Shown here one piece after another: positions 62,100 to 64,000 of a stretch of 64,000 nucleotides of DNA. The notes under the pieces were generated by a model that ran no database searches, had not been told where the DNA came from, and saw only the letters and a program-made list of their open reading frames with translations. The first letter of the stretch is position 1. Each line of letters opens with the position of its first letter. Source of the DNA: UBA1573 sp034005165 (lineage in GTDB: Bacteria > Pseudomonadota > Alphaproteobacteria > Micavibrionales > Micavibrionaceae); NCBI GenBank assembly GCA_034005165.1, contig JAVEVE010000001.1, forward strand, positions 620,001 to 684,000, in the 5' to 3' direction. The position numbers were made by a program, and so were the translations under genes.

Positions 62100-62114
62100 T
62101 TAAGAGCTTGTTAA
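62100..62114. promoter_or_regulatory. Candidate CtrA site upstream of the secreted unknown
   Basis: A perfect TTAA-GAGCTTG-TTAA palindrome lies 81 bases before ATG 62195, in the 150-base gap after rnd. A further TTAACCAT half-site is near 62179. Confidence 0.5.
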
Positions 62115-62194
62115 AGTGGCGATGATATCTTATTTGTGAGCAGATCCTGTCTGCGGGGAAAAATTTGCACCGAAAACGTTAACCATATAAGAAG

Positions 62195-62965
62195 ATGGCC
62201 TTAGATTTGGACATGCCTCGTACATATCACGTCACAAAAAAGATGCTATACCTGACAGTGCTGACTGCAATCAGCCTGATTATATTCTGTTCACCCTCAA
62301 TCGCTAATGGTTTGAATTTACGCAACATAGGAAACTACGCAGGCCCTGAATATAATTTTGACTATTTCAATGACATGTCGATTGCCGATTTTAAACTAAT
62401 GATGACGGAAGCAGAAGTGCGTGAAATCATTAAACGTGACGGCTGGACAGGTGGTTGGGTCGACACCCCTGTATCGCCCCCTGAAACCATCGAGACAACT
62501 GGCTACACCTTCAAAAAAGGGCTGGATCAGGCTATTTCCCTTTACCGGTATAAAACAGCCGATGATGACAGCTACAAAATATATGCCATAGAATTTGCCA
62601 AAAAATTTCCTGCAAGTCAGGATATGAGTATCATCACACAAAGACTATTTGAAAGATATGGTGAACCGACAAACATCAAAAGAGATGGTGTCAATATTGT
62701 CTTCGAATACAGCCCTGACAACAAAATGTCAGGAGTCAGGGACTGCCAAACTGTTTCCCAGCAAAAGCAGCCCAAATGCTTTCTCTATGTGTCTTGGCTT
62801 AAAGGACCGCGCATGACGATCAAGATAGGCAATAAAGGTCTCGAGATGGTTTTGGAAAATGAAAACGAAGCTCTGACAAGCCAGACAACGCTTAACGCAC
62901 GCAAAGGCATTTTTGTTGAACAGCTAAAAAAACGCGAAGCAGAGAATTTCAATCTGGACTTCTAG
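62195..62965 (+). CDS. Unknown secreted protein
   Basis: Not recognised. The 256-residue product has an N-terminal hydrophobic segment (about 17-33) ending SIANG, consistent with a signal peptide. The segment ADFKLMMTEAEVREIIKRDGW followed by a YKIYAIEFAKKF strand and RLFERYGEPT recalls SmpA/BLIP-like double-motif folds in which a variable-length helix meets a beta sheet. This is only suggestive. Two Cys (RDCQTV, PKCFLY) may form a disulfide. A candidate CtrA site lies upstream. M7 at 62213 is an alternative start. Confidence 0.7.
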   Translation: MALDLDMPRTYHVTKKMLYLTVLTAISLIIFCSPSIANGLNLRNIGNYAGPEYNFDYFNDMSIADFKLMMTEAEVREIIKRDGWTGGWVDTPVSPPETIETTGYTFKKGLDQAISLYRYKTADDDSYKIYAIEFAKKFPASQDMSIITQRLFERYGEPTNIKRDGVNIVFEYSPDNKMSGVRDCQTVSQQKQPKCFLYVSWLKGPRMTIKIGNKGLEMVLENENEALTSQTTLNARKGIFVEQLKKREAENFNLDF

Positions 62966-63095
62966 AAAATCAGCGCTATAACCTACTGGAAGTGCCGCTG
63001 ATTGCCAAAATTTTGACTTTCCCTATTGCCTGAACAAGGCTAGAATACTCACGAAACATTCGCCCCCCTCACCCCCTAACCGGATCGACCAAACA

Positions 63096-63833
63096 ATGAC
63101 CACTGACAAAGCCCCTTTGCCGCTCTTTTATAAAAAGCCGGAACCATTGGATGCAAACAAGCACAAGACACTTGCTCTCAAAAAGGAATTCGGTTTGGGC
63201 TTTACAAGAGATGTCAACGCCGTTCCGATCACGATGATTGAAATGCCTCAGATCTGCCATCACTACCCGATTGCTTTTAGCCCCGATAAGAATGCTACTC
63301 CCGTGGCTATTCTGGGTCTTCGTGATAACGAAAACCTGTTTCTGGATGACAAAGGTGAATGGGAACCGATGACCTACATTCCGTCTTATATTCGCCGCTA
63401 CCCGTTTATATTTTCCGAGAATCCGCAGAATGACCAACTGGTCTTATGCGTAGATGCGGACACAAAGATTGTTGAAGAAAAAGGCGAGCAACGCTTCTTT
63501 ACCGATGACGGAACAGCAACGGCCCTTGCAAAAAATGCATTGGAATTCTGCAAATCCTACCATGCAGCAGCACATCAGACGACAGAAATGGGTAAGTTCC
63601 TGAGTGAAGCTGGATTATTGGTTGAGAGAACTGCAGAAATAATGGCGCCGAACGGCAAGAAAATCAATTTTTCAGGATTCCGTATAATCGATGAAGCCAA
63701 ATTGGCTGAGTTGGATGACAAAACGTTCCTGGAATTGCGCAATAAAGGCTTCCTGCCATTTATATACGCGCATTTATTCTCCGGGGCGCAATGGCAAAAA
63801 TTAACGGCTTTGCTTGCCAAACGCATGAAATAG
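63096..63833 (+). CDS. SapC-family protein
   Basis: The 245-residue product matches the SapC-like family (pfam SapC), named after a Campylobacter surface-layer-associated gene. Signs are the early HKTLALKKEFGLGFTRDVNAVPI, IEMPQICHHYPIAFS, VAILGLRDNENLFLD and YIPSYIRRYPFIF. The function of the family is unproven. No signal peptide is evident. It stands alone, with 130 bases before it. Confidence 0.82.
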   Translation: MTTDKAPLPLFYKKPEPLDANKHKTLALKKEFGLGFTRDVNAVPITMIEMPQICHHYPIAFSPDKNATPVAILGLRDNENLFLDDKGEWEPMTYIPSYIRRYPFIFSENPQNDQLVLCVDADTKIVEEKGEQRFFTDDGTATALAKNALEFCKSYHAAAHQTTEMGKFLSEAGLLVERTAEIMAPNGKKINFSGFRIIDEAKLAELDDKTFLELRNKGFLPFIYAHLFSGAQWQKLTALLAKRMK

Positions 63834-63981
63834 CTCAATAAACCGCTATAAAAGAAATAATAATACACAATTATTTCACTCCCTTGGACGGGAAAACTTG
63901 AAACTGCACTTGAGAATGTGCTAACTCATCCCCATTCCAAATTTATATATAATGTGCCGAACCATACCAAGGGGGTGTTCT

Positions 63982-64000
63982 ATGGCAAAAGTGAATGTTG
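63982..64000 (+). CDS. Start of a further gene, cut by the window end
   Basis: ATG at 63982 follows a strong ribosome-binding site (GGGGGTG, 5 bases upstream) and a TATAAT at 63948-63953. Only six codons (MAKVNV) are present, too few to identify. Confidence 0.5.

Noticed and set aside
1..64000. Mobile elements, CRISPR arrays, tRNA or rRNA genes
   Set aside because: No transposase, integrase, regular spacer-repeat array, clover-leaf sequence or rRNA motif was found on reading the gaps.

Overview
The window reads as chromosomal sequence of an alphaproteobacterium with moderate G+C (about 45% by eye). Supporting markers are the Caulobacter-type cell-cycle genes (chpT, divK-pleD, a PodJ-like polar organiser), a Cpa/Tad pilus operon, the split pntAA/pntAB/pntB transhydrogenase, an EipB-family envelope protein, and the lpxC-bamD-recN-ligA order. 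A Micavibrionales-like lineage is my best guess, but it is inference from gene content only. There are no rRNA or tRNA genes, no CRISPR, no insertion sequence and no prophage.

Layout. 1-8260 (minus): Tad/Cpa pilus operon read flp, cpaA, cpaB, cpaC, cpaD, cpaE, cpaF, tadB, with tadC probably starting at the window edge. 8.5-10.5 kb: marC, mreB, rpmJ. 10.8-15.5 kb: an EAL-domain gene, the pnt operon, an OmpA-type protein. 15.6-24.7 kb: mixed housekeeping genes (HAD hydrolase, ndk, ABC exporter, HisN-like phosphatase, lytic transglycosylase, an altered uracil-DNA glycosylase) plus unknowns, one with RelA/SpoT-like sequence. 24.7-29.2 kb (plus): ETF-ubiquinone oxidoreductase, TPR lipoprotein, ispE. 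29.2-33.8 kb: PodJ-like protein divergent from chpT, an alpha/beta hydrolase and a small conserved protein. 33.8-40.8 kb (minus): lpxC, bamD, recN, a prolyl aminopeptidase, ligA. 40.9-43.9 kb is accessory-looking: a 540-bp AT-rich gap, two tandem paralogous unknowns, a small ORF and a cytosine-deaminase relative without its catalytic core. 43.9-49.2 kb: rnr, a DotI/IcmL-like secreted protein, a cytidine deaminase broken by an in-frame TGA, an oxygenase-like protein, rpmG. 49.3-55 kb: eipB-divK-pleD facing three consecutive GGDEF genes. 54.9-60 kb (minus): aspS followed closely by a DUF2946-like protein, a TonB-dependent copper receptor and tonB. 60.2-64 kb: cupin-like protein, rnd, a secreted unknown, a SapC-family protein and the first codons of another gene.

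Theme. The window is rich in cell-polarity and c-di-GMP functions: polar pilus, PodJ-like organiser, ChpT, DivK, PleD, three further GGDEF proteins and one divergent EAL protein. Perfect TTAA-N7-TTAA palindromes, the CtrA recognition pattern, lie about 75-90 bp upstream of flp, of the second GGDEF gene and of a secreted unknown. This gives a concrete hypothesis that the pilus and part of the c-di-GMP cluster belong to a CtrA regulon. No complete new defence or mobile system is visible. The most unusual items are the two damaged pyrimidine deaminases 3 kb apart, the tandem paralog pair, the RelA/SpoT-like unknown, the uracil-DNA glycosylase with a replaced motif histidine, and the solitary IcmL-like protein.
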